A stretch of 64,000 nucleotides of DNA from Pseudoflavonifractor sp. MSJ-37 (GCF_018917965.1 NZ_JAHLPP010000002.1:186001-250000); one strand, 5' to 3'. Shown: positions 33,047 through 41,900, counted from the stretch's first letter. Notes: generated from the letters alone by a model not told the origin. Made by a program: numbers and translations.

Positions 33047-34261
33047 TCACTCGATGGTGACGTACTTGGCGTCCTCGACCTTGATGACCACGGGGGCCTT
33101 GGAGACCTCGCCGTTGGTGGACCAGGCCATGCCGCTGCCGGTCAGGCCGTCCACGGTGAAGTCGGAGCCGGTGAACTGGGCGATCAGAGCGTCGCACACG
33201 TCCTCGTGGCTCATGTCGGCGGTGACGCCGGCCTGCTCGCAGGCCTTGGCGATGGCATAGATGCAGTCATAGCCGTCGGCGGCGAACTGGTTGGGGTCGG
33301 TGCCGAACTTCTCCTGATAGGCCTTGGTGAAGTTGGCGCTCAGGTCATCGGTGCCCCAGGGGTTGAAGGCGGTCATCAGCACCAGGCCATCGGCCAGAGA
33401 GGTGTCGAAGCCGTCCAGCGCCAGGATACCATCCATGCCGTCACAGCCGAAGAAGGTGGGCGCGTAGCCCATGCTCTTGGCCTGGTTCAGGATCAGGGAA
33501 GCGGGGGTGTAGTAGATGGGCATGAACACCAAGTCGGCGCCGTTGCTCTGGGCGTCGCCCAACTGCACGGAGAAGTCGCTGTTGGTGTCATCGGGGAAAG
33601 TGGTCTGAGAGACCACGTCCAGGCCCTTCGCGCCGGCCTCGGCGATGAAGGCGGTGGCGATACCGGTGGAGTAGGCGTCGCCGTTGTTGTAGATGACAGC
33701 GATCTTGCTGCCAAGCTCAGCGTGCTCCGCGATGTAGTCCGCGGCGGTGGTGCCCTGGTTGGGGTCGGTGAAGCACATCTGGAACACATTGTCCTTGCCG
33801 GCGGTCACGTCGGAGGAGGAGGCGGAGGGAGTCAGCTGGAAGTAGCGGTCCGCGGAAGTAGAGGAGGCGACGGCCACGCAGGGGTTGGTGGTGGTACAGC
33901 CGTACAGGATCTGCATGCCCCAGTCCTTCAGGTTGTTGTAGGCGTTGCTGGCCTTCTCGGTATCGTTCTCATCGTCCTGGAAGTTCAGCTCGAACTGCAG
34001 GCCGCCCTGGGCGTTGATCTCATCGACGGCCAGCTGGGCGCCCTGCTGGGTGGCGACGCCGTACACGGCGGCGGAGCCGGTCAGGGGGCCGATGCCGCCG
34101 ATCTTGATGGCCTCACTGGAAGCAGCGGGAGCATCGCTGCCGCCGGCGGCGCTGGGGGCGGGGGTGCTGGCGGAGCCGCTGTTGCTGCCGCCGCAGCCGG
34201 CGAGCAGGGAGACCGTCATCGCGGCAGTCGCTGCAAGAGACATAACACGCATCTTTTTCAT
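33047..34261 (-). CDS. livK: Branched-chain amino-acid ABC transporter substrate-binding lipoprotein
   Basis: 404 residues. Seen: signal peptide with lipobox LLAGCGG, a Ser/Ala/Pro linker, then a Peripla_BP_6 domain: IKIGGIGPLTGSAAVYGVA, GAQLAVDEINAQGG, AVIYNNGDAYSTGIA and YDCIYAIAKACEQAG. Receptor for Leu/Ile/Val or related ligands. First gene of the liv operon, behind a consensus promoter and a GGAGG ribosome site, so it should be abundant. Confidence 0.94.
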   Translation of the reverse strand: MKKMRVMSLAATAAMTVSLLAGCGGSNSGSASTPAPSAAGGSDAPAASSEAIKIGGIGPLTGSAAVYGVATQQGAQLAVDEINAQGGLQFELNFQDDENDTEKASNAYNNLKDWGMQILYGCTTTNPCVAVASSTSADRYFQLTPSASSSDVTAGKDNVFQMCFTDPNQGTTAADYIAEHAELGSKIAVIYNNGDAYSTGIATAFIAEAGAKGLDVVSQTTFPDDTNSDFSVQLGDAQSNGADLVFMPIYYTPASLILNQAKSMGYAPTFFGCDGMDGILALDGFDTSLADGLVLMTAFNPWGTDDLSANFTKAYQEKFGTDPNQFAADGYDCIYAIAKACEQAGVTADMSHEDVCDALIAQFTGSDFTVDGLTGSGMAWSTNGEVSKAPVVIKVEDAKYVTIE

Positions 34262-34291
34262 GATTTCATGACCTCCTTGTGGATTGTTGAC

Positions 34292-34320
34292 ATTATACGC
34301 TCCGGCTCAAATATTGTCAA
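34292..34320 (-). promoter_or_regulatory. liv operon promoter
   Basis: Perfect consensus: -35 TTGACA (34315-34320), 17 bp, -10 TATAAT (34292-34297). A second TTGACA lies eight bases upstream of the first, a possible alternative -35 or operator element. Confidence 0.9.
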
Positions 34321-34413
34321 CCTGTCAAAATATCCAACGAACCGTTCCGTTTCGTGTTCTTCTCTGACAGACAGTACAATTTCAGCGGTCAAATGTCCAT
34401 AACAGGCGGCCGT

Positions 34414-35169
34414 TCAGATCAGGATGCCTCCGTTCGGACTGAGGATCTGTCCGGTGATGAATCCGGCGGCGGGGGAGGAGAGGAAGTACACGCTCTCGGC
34501 CACGTCCTCGGGCCGGCCGATGCGCTCCAGAGGGGTCTCCTCCCGGAGAGCCTCCAGATCCTCCGGGCCCAAATTCCCGTTCATCTCGGTATCGATTACC
34601 CCTGGAGCCACGCAGTTGACCCGGATGCCGGAGGGCCCGACCTCCTTGGCCAGCGCCCTCGTGAGGCCGATGACCGCGGCCTTCGCGGCGGAATAGGCCA
34701 CCTCACAGGACCCTCCGGTGACGCCCCACATAGAGGACAGGGTGACGATGCTCCCTGCCTTCCGGTGGATGAAGTGGGGCAGGACCGCCCGGCAGGCATA
34801 AAAGACACCGTCCACGTCCGTGCGGAAGATCCCCCGCCAATCCTGATCCGTGATATCGGTGAAAAGCTGCTGTTTCGCCACCCCGGCGTTGCATATCAGA
34901 ATGTCAAGTTGACAAAATTTCTCCAACACATTGTCAACCATCGCCCGGACCTGCTCCGGGTCGCCTACGTCGGCCCGGATGGCCGCGGCGGTCCCTCCGG
35001 CGGACCGGATCTCCTCCACCAGCGCCTGAGCCGCGGCCTCGGAGCGGTGATAGTTCACCACCACCTGGTCTCCCGCCGCAGCAAAGCGGCGGGCGCAGGC
35101 CGCCCCGATCCCCCGGCTGGCCCCGGTGATCAGCACCGTGCGGGGCGCGGTCTCATTCTTCCCTCCCAT
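34414..35169 (-). CDS. Short-chain dehydrogenase/reductase, FabG-like
   Basis: 251 residues. Seen: cofactor motif TGASRGIGAA, the NADP-favouring NYHRSE segment, ICNAG, catalytic Ser in TLSSMWG, YSAAK (Tyr and Lys) and VAPGVIDTEM, plus the C-terminal GQILSPNGGI. This is the classical SDR set of 3-oxoacyl-ACP reductase-like enzymes. No fatty-acid genes are nearby, so the real substrate is open. Single gene; AAGGAGGG ribosome site. Confidence 0.88.
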   Translation of the reverse strand: MGGKNETAPRTVLITGASRGIGAACARRFAAAGDQVVVNYHRSEAAAQALVEEIRSAGGTAAAIRADVGDPEQVRAMVDNVLEKFCQLDILICNAGVAKQQLFTDITDQDWRGIFRTDVDGVFYACRAVLPHFIHRKAGSIVTLSSMWGVTGGSCEVAYSAAKAAVIGLTRALAKEVGPSGIRVNCVAPGVIDTEMNGNLGPEDLEALREETPLERIGRPEDVAESVYFLSSPAAGFITGQILSPNGGILI

Positions 35170-35280
35170 ATGTGGTCCCTCCTTCGATATATCGGATGCG
35201 TCGCTCGGTCCAGTATAGCACCACCTTCCCGCTCGGGCAATGGGTCCAAAAAAGGACTTGGACTTTTTTCGGAAAACCTA

Positions 35281-35309
35281 TTGACGATCGCGCTCCCATC
35301 CGTTATAAT
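35281..35309 (+). promoter_or_regulatory. tRNA-Val promoter
   Basis: -35 TTGACG (35281-35286), 17 bp, -10 TATAAT (35304-35309), 15 bp before the tRNA. Confidence 0.88.
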
Positions 35310-35323
35310 AAGCAACGTTGTTT

Positions 35324-35399
35324 GGACGATTAGCTCAGCTGGTAGAGCATCCGCTTGACGTGCGGGAGGTCACAGGTTCAAGTCCTGTATCGTCCACCA
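35324..35399 (+). tRNA. tRNA-Val (anticodon GAC)
   Basis: 76 nt with encoded CCA. Acceptor GGACGAT pairs with ATCGTCC; D arm GCTC/GAGC; anticodon loop TTGACGT, anticodon GAC; T arm ACAGG-TTCAAGT-CCTGT. Stands alone with its own promoter and terminator. Confidence 0.96.
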
Positions 35400-35404
35400 T
35401 CGCT

Positions 35405-35440
35405 GAAGCCCCTGGGCCGCAAGGCCTGGGGGCTTTTCGT
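35405..35440 (+). terminator. Terminator after tRNA-Val
   Basis: 13-bp stem AAGCCCC(T)GGGCC-GCAA-GGCC(T)GGGGGCTT with TTTCGTCG. The rest of the gap to 35553 shows nothing recognisable. Confidence 0.88.
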
Positions 35441-35552
35441 CGTTTTCACGGACTTTTTTCGTTCGAACCGGTAGGAGATACGCCCCATCCGGCTTTTATA
35501 CGGAAGTCATGCATAAAACCGGGGACAGGCCCGCAGAGGCCCCGAAACAGAG

Positions 35553-35597
35553 AAGGGGGGAGCCAGCGCACACCTTCAGGTGTGCTGGCTCCCCCTT
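35553..35597 (-). terminator. Terminator after the XRE gene at 35600
   Basis: Long reverse-strand stem GGGGGAGCCAGC...GCTGGCTCCCCC, with an inner ACACCTGAAGGTGT hairpin, 3 bp after the stop. The T-run is short (TTCTCTG). Confidence 0.7.
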
Positions 35598-35599
35598 CG

Positions 35600-36112
35600 T
35601 CATGCCTGGAGGTATTTCATCGTTATCTGGACGTGCTCCAAGGCCGCTGTCCGCTGGGCCTTACTGCCCTCTTCCATCAGCCGGATGACCTTGTACGTCT
35701 CGAACTGCACCGGAAGGCCGCTCTTTTTCCACTCGTCCCAGAGAGCATCCTCCTTCCACTCGTCCAGCTCTTCCTCGGTCATATCATGCTCCTGCAATTC
35801 CTGCTCCCGCAGATACCGCTGGATGTCCTTCTGCTCCTGCTCCTTCTCCAGCTTCTGTCTCAGCCGCTCCTGTCTGGCCTCGAACTCCTCCGGCGTCAGC
35901 CCTCGGCGGAGGTCATCGTCATTGAAGCCCAGCAGATAGTCGGCGGACACCTCGAACAATTCCGCCATCGCCCGGATCGACCGGTAGTCCGGCTCATTTT
36001 TGCCCGTCTCCCATGCGCTGACGGTGGTCTGTCCCACACCCAGTTTATCCCCGAGCTCCTTTTGGTTCAAACCACGGTCACGGCGGAGATCCCCGATCCG
36101 ATCCTTCGCCAT
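35600..36112 (-). CDS. XRE-family transcriptional regulator with acidic coiled-coil tail
   Basis: 170 residues. Seen: N-terminal helix-turn-helix IGDLRRDRGLNQKELGDKLG with TTVSAWETGKNEP, then an unusually charged region (RQERLRQKLEKEQEQKDIQ, EEELDEWKEDALWDEW) predicted as coiled coil, and a helical C-terminus. It may dimerise through this tail. A perfect inverted repeat covers its own -10 region, which suggests autorepression. Targets unknown. Confidence 0.85.
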   Translation of the reverse strand: MAKDRIGDLRRDRGLNQKELGDKLGVGQTTVSAWETGKNEPDYRSIRAMAELFEVSADYLLGFNDDDLRRGLTPEEFEARQERLRQKLEKEQEQKDIQRYLREQELQEHDMTEEELDEWKEDALWDEWKKSGLPVQFETYKVIRLMEEGSKAQRTAALEHVQITMKYLQA

Positions 36113-36127
36113 GAAAAATCACCTCTG

Positions 36128-36166
36128 GTGCTAAAATAGCACGAACAGCAGTAAAACGCAAGCTAG
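36128..36166 (-). promoter_or_regulatory. XRE gene promoter with palindromic operator
   Basis: Perfect inverted repeat GTGCTA-TTT-TAGCAC (36128-36142) lies over the -10 TATTTT, with a -35 TTGCGT 17 bp upstream on the reverse strand. A good candidate binding site for the XRE protein itself. Confidence 0.6.
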
Positions 36167-36246
36167 GGCAACCGCCCCAAGGGGCAAGATATGGTCCATT
36201 CGACATCGGCCTCTGCCGTACGAAAACGGGGGAGCATCCATCCGTC

Positions 36247-36281
36247 CCGGACCCGCTGTCGCAGCGGCGTCCGGTTTTTTT
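36247..36281 (+). terminator. Forward terminator with no gene in front of it
   Basis: CCGGAC(C)CGCTG-TCG-CAGCGG-CGTCCGG followed by eight T. It lies between two divergent regulator genes, so a forward RNA of about 100-150 nt must start after 36112 if it is used. Confidence 0.75.
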
Positions 36282-36304
36282 CCCGCCCTGTCATCTTTCG
36301 TTGC

Positions 36305-36334
36305 TTGCCGCAACGGGCCATCCCCTGATAGGAT
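36305..36334 (+). promoter_or_regulatory. Promoter of the HTH-membrane protein gene
   Basis: -35 TTGCCG (36305-36310), 18 bp, -10 TAGGAT (36329-36334). Confidence 0.5.
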
Positions 36335-36361
36335 AGAGGCATCGAAAGGAGGCCGATGCTC

Positions 36362-36871
36362 ATGTTGAGCGAAAATATCAAGACGATCCGGAAGGCGAGG
36401 GGCTTGTCTCAGGAGGGACTGGCCGTCCAGCTGCATGTGGTGCGGCAGACGATCTCCAAATGGGAGCAGGGCATCTCCGTCCCGGATGCCGATCTGCTGA
36501 TCGCTTTGGCGGAAGCGCTCGAAGTCCCGGTCAGCACTCTGCTGGGGGAGACCGCCGCTCCGCCGCCGACCGACGACTGGAGGGCGCTCTCCGAGAAGCT
36601 GGAGGCCATCAACCTCCAGCTCGCCCGCAGGAAGGCCGCCCGGAGGGCCCTGCTCCACGGCCTGTCCCTGGCCCTATGCGCCGTCCTGGCCGCCGGGACG
36701 ATCCTCCTGCTCCTGTGGCACAGTCCCTATCTGAGCTGGGACTATGCTGACCCGGAGACCGCTGTCGTGGGCGTGGCTCTCCACGCCTTCGAATGGCTCT
36801 TCGTCCGGATCGCGCCGCCCCTCTTCCTCGTCGGCGTCATCGGCGCCTGTCTGACCCGAAGGCGGGGGTGA
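36362..36871 (+). CDS. XRE-family regulator with two C-terminal membrane helices
   Basis: 169 residues from ATG 36362 (AAAGGAGG nine bases upstream; ATG 36356 is too close to it). Seen: helix-turn-helix NIKTIRKARGLSQEGLAVQL with RQTISKWEQGISVP, a short linker, then two hydrophobic stretches LSLALCAVLAAGTILLLLW and IAPPLFLVGVIGACL. Such membrane-tethered HTH proteins of Firmicutes are thought to couple a membrane signal to DNA; neither signal nor target is known. Confidence 0.83.
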   Translation: MLSENIKTIRKARGLSQEGLAVQLHVVRQTISKWEQGISVPDADLLIALAEALEVPVSTLLGETAAPPPTDDWRALSEKLEAINLQLARRKAARRALLHGLSLALCAVLAAGTILLLLWHSPYLSWDYADPETAVVGVALHAFEWLFVRIAPPLFLVGVIGACLTRRRG

Positions 36872-36949
36872 ACGCTCCATCCGTCTCTTGCCAGATGGCA
36901 GTCTTTCCTCTAAGATAGTAGAGAACGATCATCTTCTGGAGGGACGCGG

Positions 36950-37236
36950 ATGGAATTGGATATCGTCGGACTGGCTGGCGCCTGCTCGTATGCCCTGGAC
37001 TGCATCGAGGCCGAGCTGGTCCACGTCACGAACAAGCACAGCAACCGGGTGGCCTGCATCAGCGCGCGCATCGCGCGGGCGCTGGGGATCGGCCGTACAG
37101 ATCCGGCATGAGCCACGAGGCCGCCCGCGGCATCCTGTCCGATATGGCTGGGAAGGGCCAGCTGTCCGCCGGCCTCACGGAACAGGTCCGGACCTGCTTC
37201 GCTCCGCCAGCGGACAGCCGCTCTGAGGCGCCATGA
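36950..37236 (+). pseudogene. Remnant of an HD-domain phosphohydrolase-like signalling gene
   Basis: Two short frames joined by an ATGA overlap. The first (36950-37111, 53 codons, GGAGGG ribosome site) reads MELDIVGLAGACSYALDCIE and on to HSNRVACISARIARALGIG, which looks like the N-terminus of clostridial HD-domain proteins. The second (37108-37236, 42 codons) reads MSHEAARGILSDMAGKGQLS, like the C-terminal end of such domains. The HD core between them is missing, so this is an internal deletion plus frameshift. The rest of the 485-bp gap holds the next gene's promoter. Confidence 0.6.
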
Positions 37237-37261
37237 CAGACGGTTGACCCCGGGTCTCCAC

Positions 37262-37290
37262 TTGCTTTTCGGTCCCGATCCGCTTAAAAT
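37262..37290 (+). promoter_or_regulatory. SLH-CAP protein promoter
   Basis: -35 TTGCTT (37262-37267), 17 bp, -10 TAAAAT (37285-37290). Confidence 0.65.
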
Positions 37291-37357
37291 AAACTCATAG
37301 AAAGCGGGCGTATCCTGGCAGTTCGACGGGGCCCGCAAATAAGAGGAGGACCCACCG

Positions 37358-38434
37358 ATGAACAAGCATATCCTTCCCACCACTCTGGCCCTGGGCCTTT
37401 GTCTGGGCCTGATGCTTCCCACGGCGGCGGCGGGGCAGACCTTCCGCGACGTCCCCTCCACCCACTGGGCCAGCCAGCCGATCGGCACTATGGCCGCCAA
37501 GGGCATCGTGACCGGCATCGGCGATGGGCGGTTCGCCCCCGGCGATCCGGTCTCCACCGCCCAGTTCTGCGTCATGGTGGGCAAGCTCTTCTACGCCGAC
37601 GAGCTCTCCCGCTGGGACGGCGGCTCCTACACCTGGTGGGACAAGTATGCCGATGTCCTCATGGACGCCGGGGCACTGGACCAGACCACCGCCTTGGCCT
37701 ACTACGAGAAGGGCATCTGGGACGAGGACATCATGAACGCTCCCATGTCCCGCTATGATATGGCTCAGATCATGTATGATGTGCTGAAGAGCAAGGGGCT
37801 GGACCTGCCCGACAGCGCCAAGATCCAGACCGCCGCCAGTAAGCTCGCCGACTTCTCCGCCGTGCCGGAGCAGTATCGGGACGCGGTGCTGTCCATGTAC
37901 GCCATGGGCTGTCTCAGCGGCACCGGCAAGGGCACCTTCGACGGCACCGGCAGTATGGACCGGGCTTCCGCCTGTGCGGTCCTATGCCGCCTGACCGACA
38001 CAGTGGGCGGCAGCTCGTCAGCGCCTGCTCCGACGACGCCTGCCGCCCCCGACGAGGCATTCACGGCAGAGGTCCTGCGTCTGGTCAATGAGGCGCGGGC
38101 CGCCGAGGGCCTCTCTGCCCTGACCACTCGGGATGACCTCACCGCCGTGGCCCAGCTCCGGGCGGAGGAGTTGACTGAGCATTACAGCCATACCCGTCCC
38201 GACGGGACCAGCTGCTTCACCGCGCTGGACGAGGCAGGCATCTCCTGCCGGACGTTCGGAGAGAACATCGCTGCGGGCTACACCACCCCTGCGGCGGTGG
38301 TGGACGGCTGGATGAACTCCCCCGGACACTATGCGAACATCATGAACGCCAGCTTCCGCTATCTCGGCGTCGGCTATGCCTATGACGCCGACTGTACCTA
38401 TGGCCACTACTGGTCTCAGGTGTTCCTCGGGTGA
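37358..38434 (+). CDS. Secreted SLH-domain protein with C-terminal CAP (SCP-like) domain
   Basis: 358 residues. Seen: signal peptide ending in TAAAG; S-layer-homology-type repeats (FRDVPSTHWASQPIGTMAA, ISTAQFCVMVGKLFYA-like, YRDAVLSMYAMGCLSGTGKG); a Ser/Pro linker; and a CAP domain (VLRLVNEARAAEGLSAL, LRAEELTEHYSHTRPDG, FGENIAAGYTTPAAVVDGWM, SPGHYANIMNASF). Bacterial CAP proteins such as YkwD occur in spores and cell envelopes; their activity is unclear. Located beside decayed and regulatory genes in an accessory-looking stretch. Confidence 0.88.
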   Translation: MNKHILPTTLALGLCLGLMLPTAAAGQTFRDVPSTHWASQPIGTMAAKGIVTGIGDGRFAPGDPVSTAQFCVMVGKLFYADELSRWDGGSYTWWDKYADVLMDAGALDQTTALAYYEKGIWDEDIMNAPMSRYDMAQIMYDVLKSKGLDLPDSAKIQTAASKLADFSAVPEQYRDAVLSMYAMGCLSGTGKGTFDGTGSMDRASACAVLCRLTDTVGGSSSAPAPTTPAAPDEAFTAEVLRLVNEARAAEGLSALTTRDDLTAVAQLRAEELTEHYSHTRPDGTSCFTALDEAGISCRTFGENIAAGYTTPAAVVDGWMNSPGHYANIMNASFRYLGVGYAYDADCTYGHYWSQVFLG

Positions 38435-38451
38435 CCGAAATGACCCCGGCT

Positions 38452-38639
38452 ATGACGAAAGCCCCGTCCGTACGGACGGGGCTTTCGTCGAAAAAAGGAG
38501 TTTAAAGAGAGAAAAAGAAAAAGAGAGGAGGGAAGGGTATTTTTTATATCGAAACAGGGGTCCGGCATAGCCGGGCTCATGCTGTCTTTGGTCTGCTCCC
38601 GCAGTCTGGAGCAGCGGTGTTTGGGTATTCCCTGACTGC
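38452..38639 (-). ncRNA. Candidate small RNA 1 (tandem pair)
   Basis: About 185 nt on the reverse strand, from a -10 TATCCT (38646-38651) to the GCCCCGTCC-GTAC-GGACGGGGC hairpin with TTTCGTC. It has a short hairpin CTGCTCC/GGAGCAG and a long pyrimidine tract (CCCTCCTCTCTTTTTC, about 38508-38538) complementary to Shine-Dalgarno sequences. No ribosome site with start codon is visible on this strand. It is paralogous in layout to candidate 2, 250 bp upstream. Confidence 0.5.
38459..38486 (+). terminator. Bidirectional terminator after the SLH-CAP gene and small RNA 1
   Basis: 9-bp stem GCCCCGTCC / GGACGGGGC with loop GTAC, AAA before and TTTCG after. Confidence 0.88.
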
Positions 38640-38645
38640 ACTCCT

Positions 38646-38710
38646 AGGATACCACGCCGGGGGAGGGAAATGTTGGACGTTCTGTGAAAGGCTTATGAAC
38701 GTTTTGTGAA
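38646..38710 (-). promoter_or_regulatory. Small RNA 1 promoter with three direct-repeat activator boxes
   Basis: Reverse strand: TTCACA-N5-TTCATA-N5-TTCACA (38683-38710; 11-bp period), then exactly 31 bp, then -10 TATCCT (38646-38651). The -35 is non-consensus, as for activator-dependent promoters. The boxes resemble Pho-type (TTHACA) response-regulator sites, or WalR-type sites if read on the other strand. Confidence 0.6.
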
Positions 38711-38736
38711 CCCGTCCCGGAAACGCCTGTCCCTCC

Positions 38737-38887
38737 ACAGCGCACGAACGCCCCTGTCCGGCCGGACAGGGGCGTTCGCTTTGAAAAGAGAGAGAGGAGG
38801 TAAAATGAAAAACACGATTCCTTTTGTTCCGGCCTTCCGCGTCTGGCTCCGCTTCCGGCCCGCGGTCAGGTGGGAACTCCTGACCAC
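38737..38887 (-). ncRNA. Candidate small RNA 2 (tandem pair)
   Basis: About 150 nt on the reverse strand, from -10 TATCTT (38894-38899) to the hairpin CGAACGCCCCTGTCC-GGCC-GGACAGGGGCGTTCG. It carries the tract CCTCCTCTCTCTCTTTTC (38785-38802), again complementary to ribosome sites, and a GTCAGG/CCTGAC hairpin near the 5' end. The terminator hairpin lacks a U-run on this strand, so its 3' end is uncertain. The opposite strand could encode a 50-residue peptide from ATG 38804 behind AGGAGG; I think the RNA reading is better because only it is shared with unit 1. Confidence 0.45.
38745..38778 (-). terminator. Hairpin at the end of small RNA 2
   Basis: 15-bp perfect stem with loop GGCC. No T-run on the reverse strand; a CTTTG follows on the forward strand. 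Confidence 0.6.
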
Positions 38888-38893
38888 GCATCT

Positions 38894-38958
38894 AAGATAC
38901 CACGATCCCTCCCGCAATAGTTGGATGGTCCGTGAATGGTCTGTGAACAATATGTAAA
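38894..38958 (-). promoter_or_regulatory. Small RNA 2 promoter with three direct-repeat activator boxes
   Basis: Reverse strand: TTTACA-N5-TTCACA-N5-TTCACG (38931-38958), then exactly 31 bp, then -10 TATCTT (38894-38899). Same arrangement and spacing as unit 1, with the -35 region TCCAAC in both. Confidence 0.6.
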
Positions 38959-38979
38959 CGCAGAGGCGGACGTCTGAGT

Positions 38980-41900
38980 TTACTTGAAGTACTCCGCACC
39001 GCTCTCGAACAGGGGCTGATACCGGTCGCCGGGGATGTTCACGCCCACGAAGGCGCCGCGGCGCTCGGAGTGGCCCATCTTGCCGAACACACGGCCGTCG
39101 GGGGAGAAGATGCCCTCGACCGCCCGCAGGGCGCCGTTGGGGTTCACATCGATGTCCATGGAGGGCATACCGGCGGCGTCCACATACTGAGTGGCGATCT
39201 GGCCGTTGGCCGCCAGCCGGTCCAGCAGGGCCTCCGGGGCCACGAAGCGGCCCTCGCCATGGGAGATGGGGATCTGATGCAGGTCGCCCACCTGGCTCTT
39301 CAGCATCCAGGGGGAGCGGACCGAGGCGATCCGGGTGGTCACATAGCGGCTCTGATGGCGGCCGATCTCATTGAAGGTCAGGGTGGCGCAGCCGGCGTCC
39401 ATGGGGCGGATCTCGCCGTAGGGCACCAGGCCCAGTTTCACCAGCGCCTGGAAGCCGTTGCAGATGCCCAGCATCAGGCCGTCCCGCTCCCGGAGCAGGT
39501 CGTGGATCGCGTCGGTGATGGCGGCATTGCGCAGGAAGGAGCAGATGAACTTGGCGGAGCCGTCGGGCTCGTCGCCGCCGGAGAAGCCGCCGGGGATCAC
39601 CACCATCTGGGCGGAGCGGATGGACTGCTCCAACGCCTGGGCGGACTGGGCCAGATCGGCGGTGCTCAGATTGCGGACCACCACGATCTCCGGCTGGATG
39701 CCCGCCCGCAGGCAGGCGGCGGCGGTGTCATACTCGCAGTTGGTGCCGGGGAACACGGGGATGACCGCCTTGGGCTGAGCCACCTTATGCTTGGCCACGA
39801 TGGGGGCCCGCTCGGCGCAGGAGATCGTCTCTACGGCGCCGCGGTCGGCGGTACGGGTGGGATAGACCTCCTCCAGCACGCCCTCGCTGATGGTCAGCAG
39901 GTCGGCCACGGAGGCCTTCTCGCCCCGGCCCAGGTCGATGACGGGCTCCTCGGTGGTATAGCCCAGCAGGAGGCCGCCCTCCACCTCGCCGTCGCACTCG
40001 GCGACGATCGCGCCGGGACGGGCGCCGAACCACAGGGAGGGGGCATCCTCCCGGGCGGCGAAGCCGATCTCGTTGCCGAAGGACATCTTCATGAGGCCCT
40101 CGGCCACGTTCTGCTCCACGGCCCAGGCGGCCTTGACCTTGCCGGCCTGGCACAGGGCGTGGACCCGGGCGAAGCAGGGCACGATCTCCTCGCAGTCCAG
40201 GGCGTTCTCCGCCTGGAACAGGTACACGGGATGGCCAGCGGCCTTGAACTCGGGGGAGAGCACGTCGCCGGCCTTGGCGGGGGCGATCGCGAAGGAGATC
40301 AGAGTGGGGGGCACGTCCAGATCCAGGAAGGAGCCGGACATGGAGTCCTTTCCGCCGATGGCGGCCACGCCCAGGCCCAGCTGGGCGGACAGGGCGCCCA
40401 GGAGGGCGGCGAAGGGCTTGCCCCAGCGGGCGGGTTCGTCCCGGAGCTTCTCGAAGTACTCCTGGAAGGAGGCGTAGGCGGCGGTGGGATCGCAGCCGGC
40501 GGCCACCAGCTTGGCCATGGAGGTCAGCACGGAGACGAAGGCGCCGGTATAGGGGTCCCGCTCCATCAGGTCCGGGTCGAAGCCCCAGGCCATCACGGAG
40601 CAGGTGTCGGTGGTGTGGCCGGGCCCCACGGGCAGGAGAGCGGCCATGGCCTGCGTGGGCGTGCGCTGGGTCTTTCCGCCGAAGGGCATCAGCACGCTGG
40701 AGGCGCCGATGGAGCTGTCGAAGCGCTCGATCAGGCCCCGGCGGCTGGCGGTCTTGAGGCTGGCGGCGGTGGAACGGAGGGAGCCCTTGTGGAACAGGGA
40801 GCCGTCCAGCGTACCGTAGTCGGGCACGGACACGCTGGTGTGCTTGGCCGCGCCGTTGGTGTTCAGGAAGGCGCGGGACAGGTCGGCGATCTTTTTGCCC
40901 CGCCAGGTCATGACCATCCGGGGGGACTCGGTGACCTGGGCCACCACATAGGCCTCCAGATTCTCGGCGGAGGCGGCGGCGATGAAGGCGTCCACATCCT
41001 CGGGGGCCACCACCACGGCCATGCGCTCCTGGCTCTCGGAGATGGCCAGCTCGGTGCCGTCCAGACCGTCGTACTTCTTGCGGACCGCGTCCAGGTCGAT
41101 GGACAGGCCGTCGGCCAGCTCGCCGATGGCCACGGACACGCCGCCGGCGCCGAAGTCGTTGCACCGCTTGATCAGGCGGGTCACGTCGCCGCGGCGGAAC
41201 AGCCGCTGGATCTTGCGCTCCTCCGGGGCGTTGCCCTTCTGGACCTCAGAGGCCATGGTGGCCAGAGATTTCTTGTTGTGGCTCTTGGAGGAGCCGGTGG
41301 CGCCGCCGATGCCGTCCCGGCCGGTGCGGCCGCCCAGCAGGATCACCTGGTCGCCGGGGGCGGGGACCTCCCGGCGGACGTTGGCAGCGGGAGCCGCGCC
41401 CACCACGGCGCCGGTCTCCAGATGCTTGGCGATGTAGCCCTTATGGTAGACCTCGGCCACATGGCCGGTGGCCAGACCGATCTGGTTGCCGTAGGAAGAG
41501 TAGCCCGCGGCGGCGGTCTGGGCCAGCTTGCGCTGGGGGAGCTTGCCCTCCAGCGTCTGGCTCAGGGGGGCGCGGGGATCGCCGCAGCCGGTGACACGCA
41601 TGGCCTGATACACATAGGACCGGCCGGACAGAGGGTCCCGGATGGCGCCGCCGATGCAGGTGGCCGCGCCGCCGAAGGGCTCGATCTCCGTGGGATGGTT
41701 GTGGGTCTCGTTCTTGAACATGAGGAGCCAGTCCTGCTCCTCGCCGTCCACGACCGCGGTGACATGGACGGAGCAGGCGTTGATCTCCTCGCTCTCGTCC
41801 AGGTGTTTCAGCACGCCCCGCTTCTTCAGGACCTTGCCGGCGATGGTGGCCAGATCCATCAGGGTCTGGGGCCGCTGGGCAGCCTTCTCCTTTCCGTAGA

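Noticed and set aside
38804-38956. 50-codon forward ORF with AGGAGG ahead of ATG
   Set aside because: The paralogous unit 250 bp away keeps the purine-rich tract but has no start codon, and the frame overlaps the box repeats. The tract is better explained as the pyrimidine-rich loop of a reverse-strand RNA. Not fully excluded.
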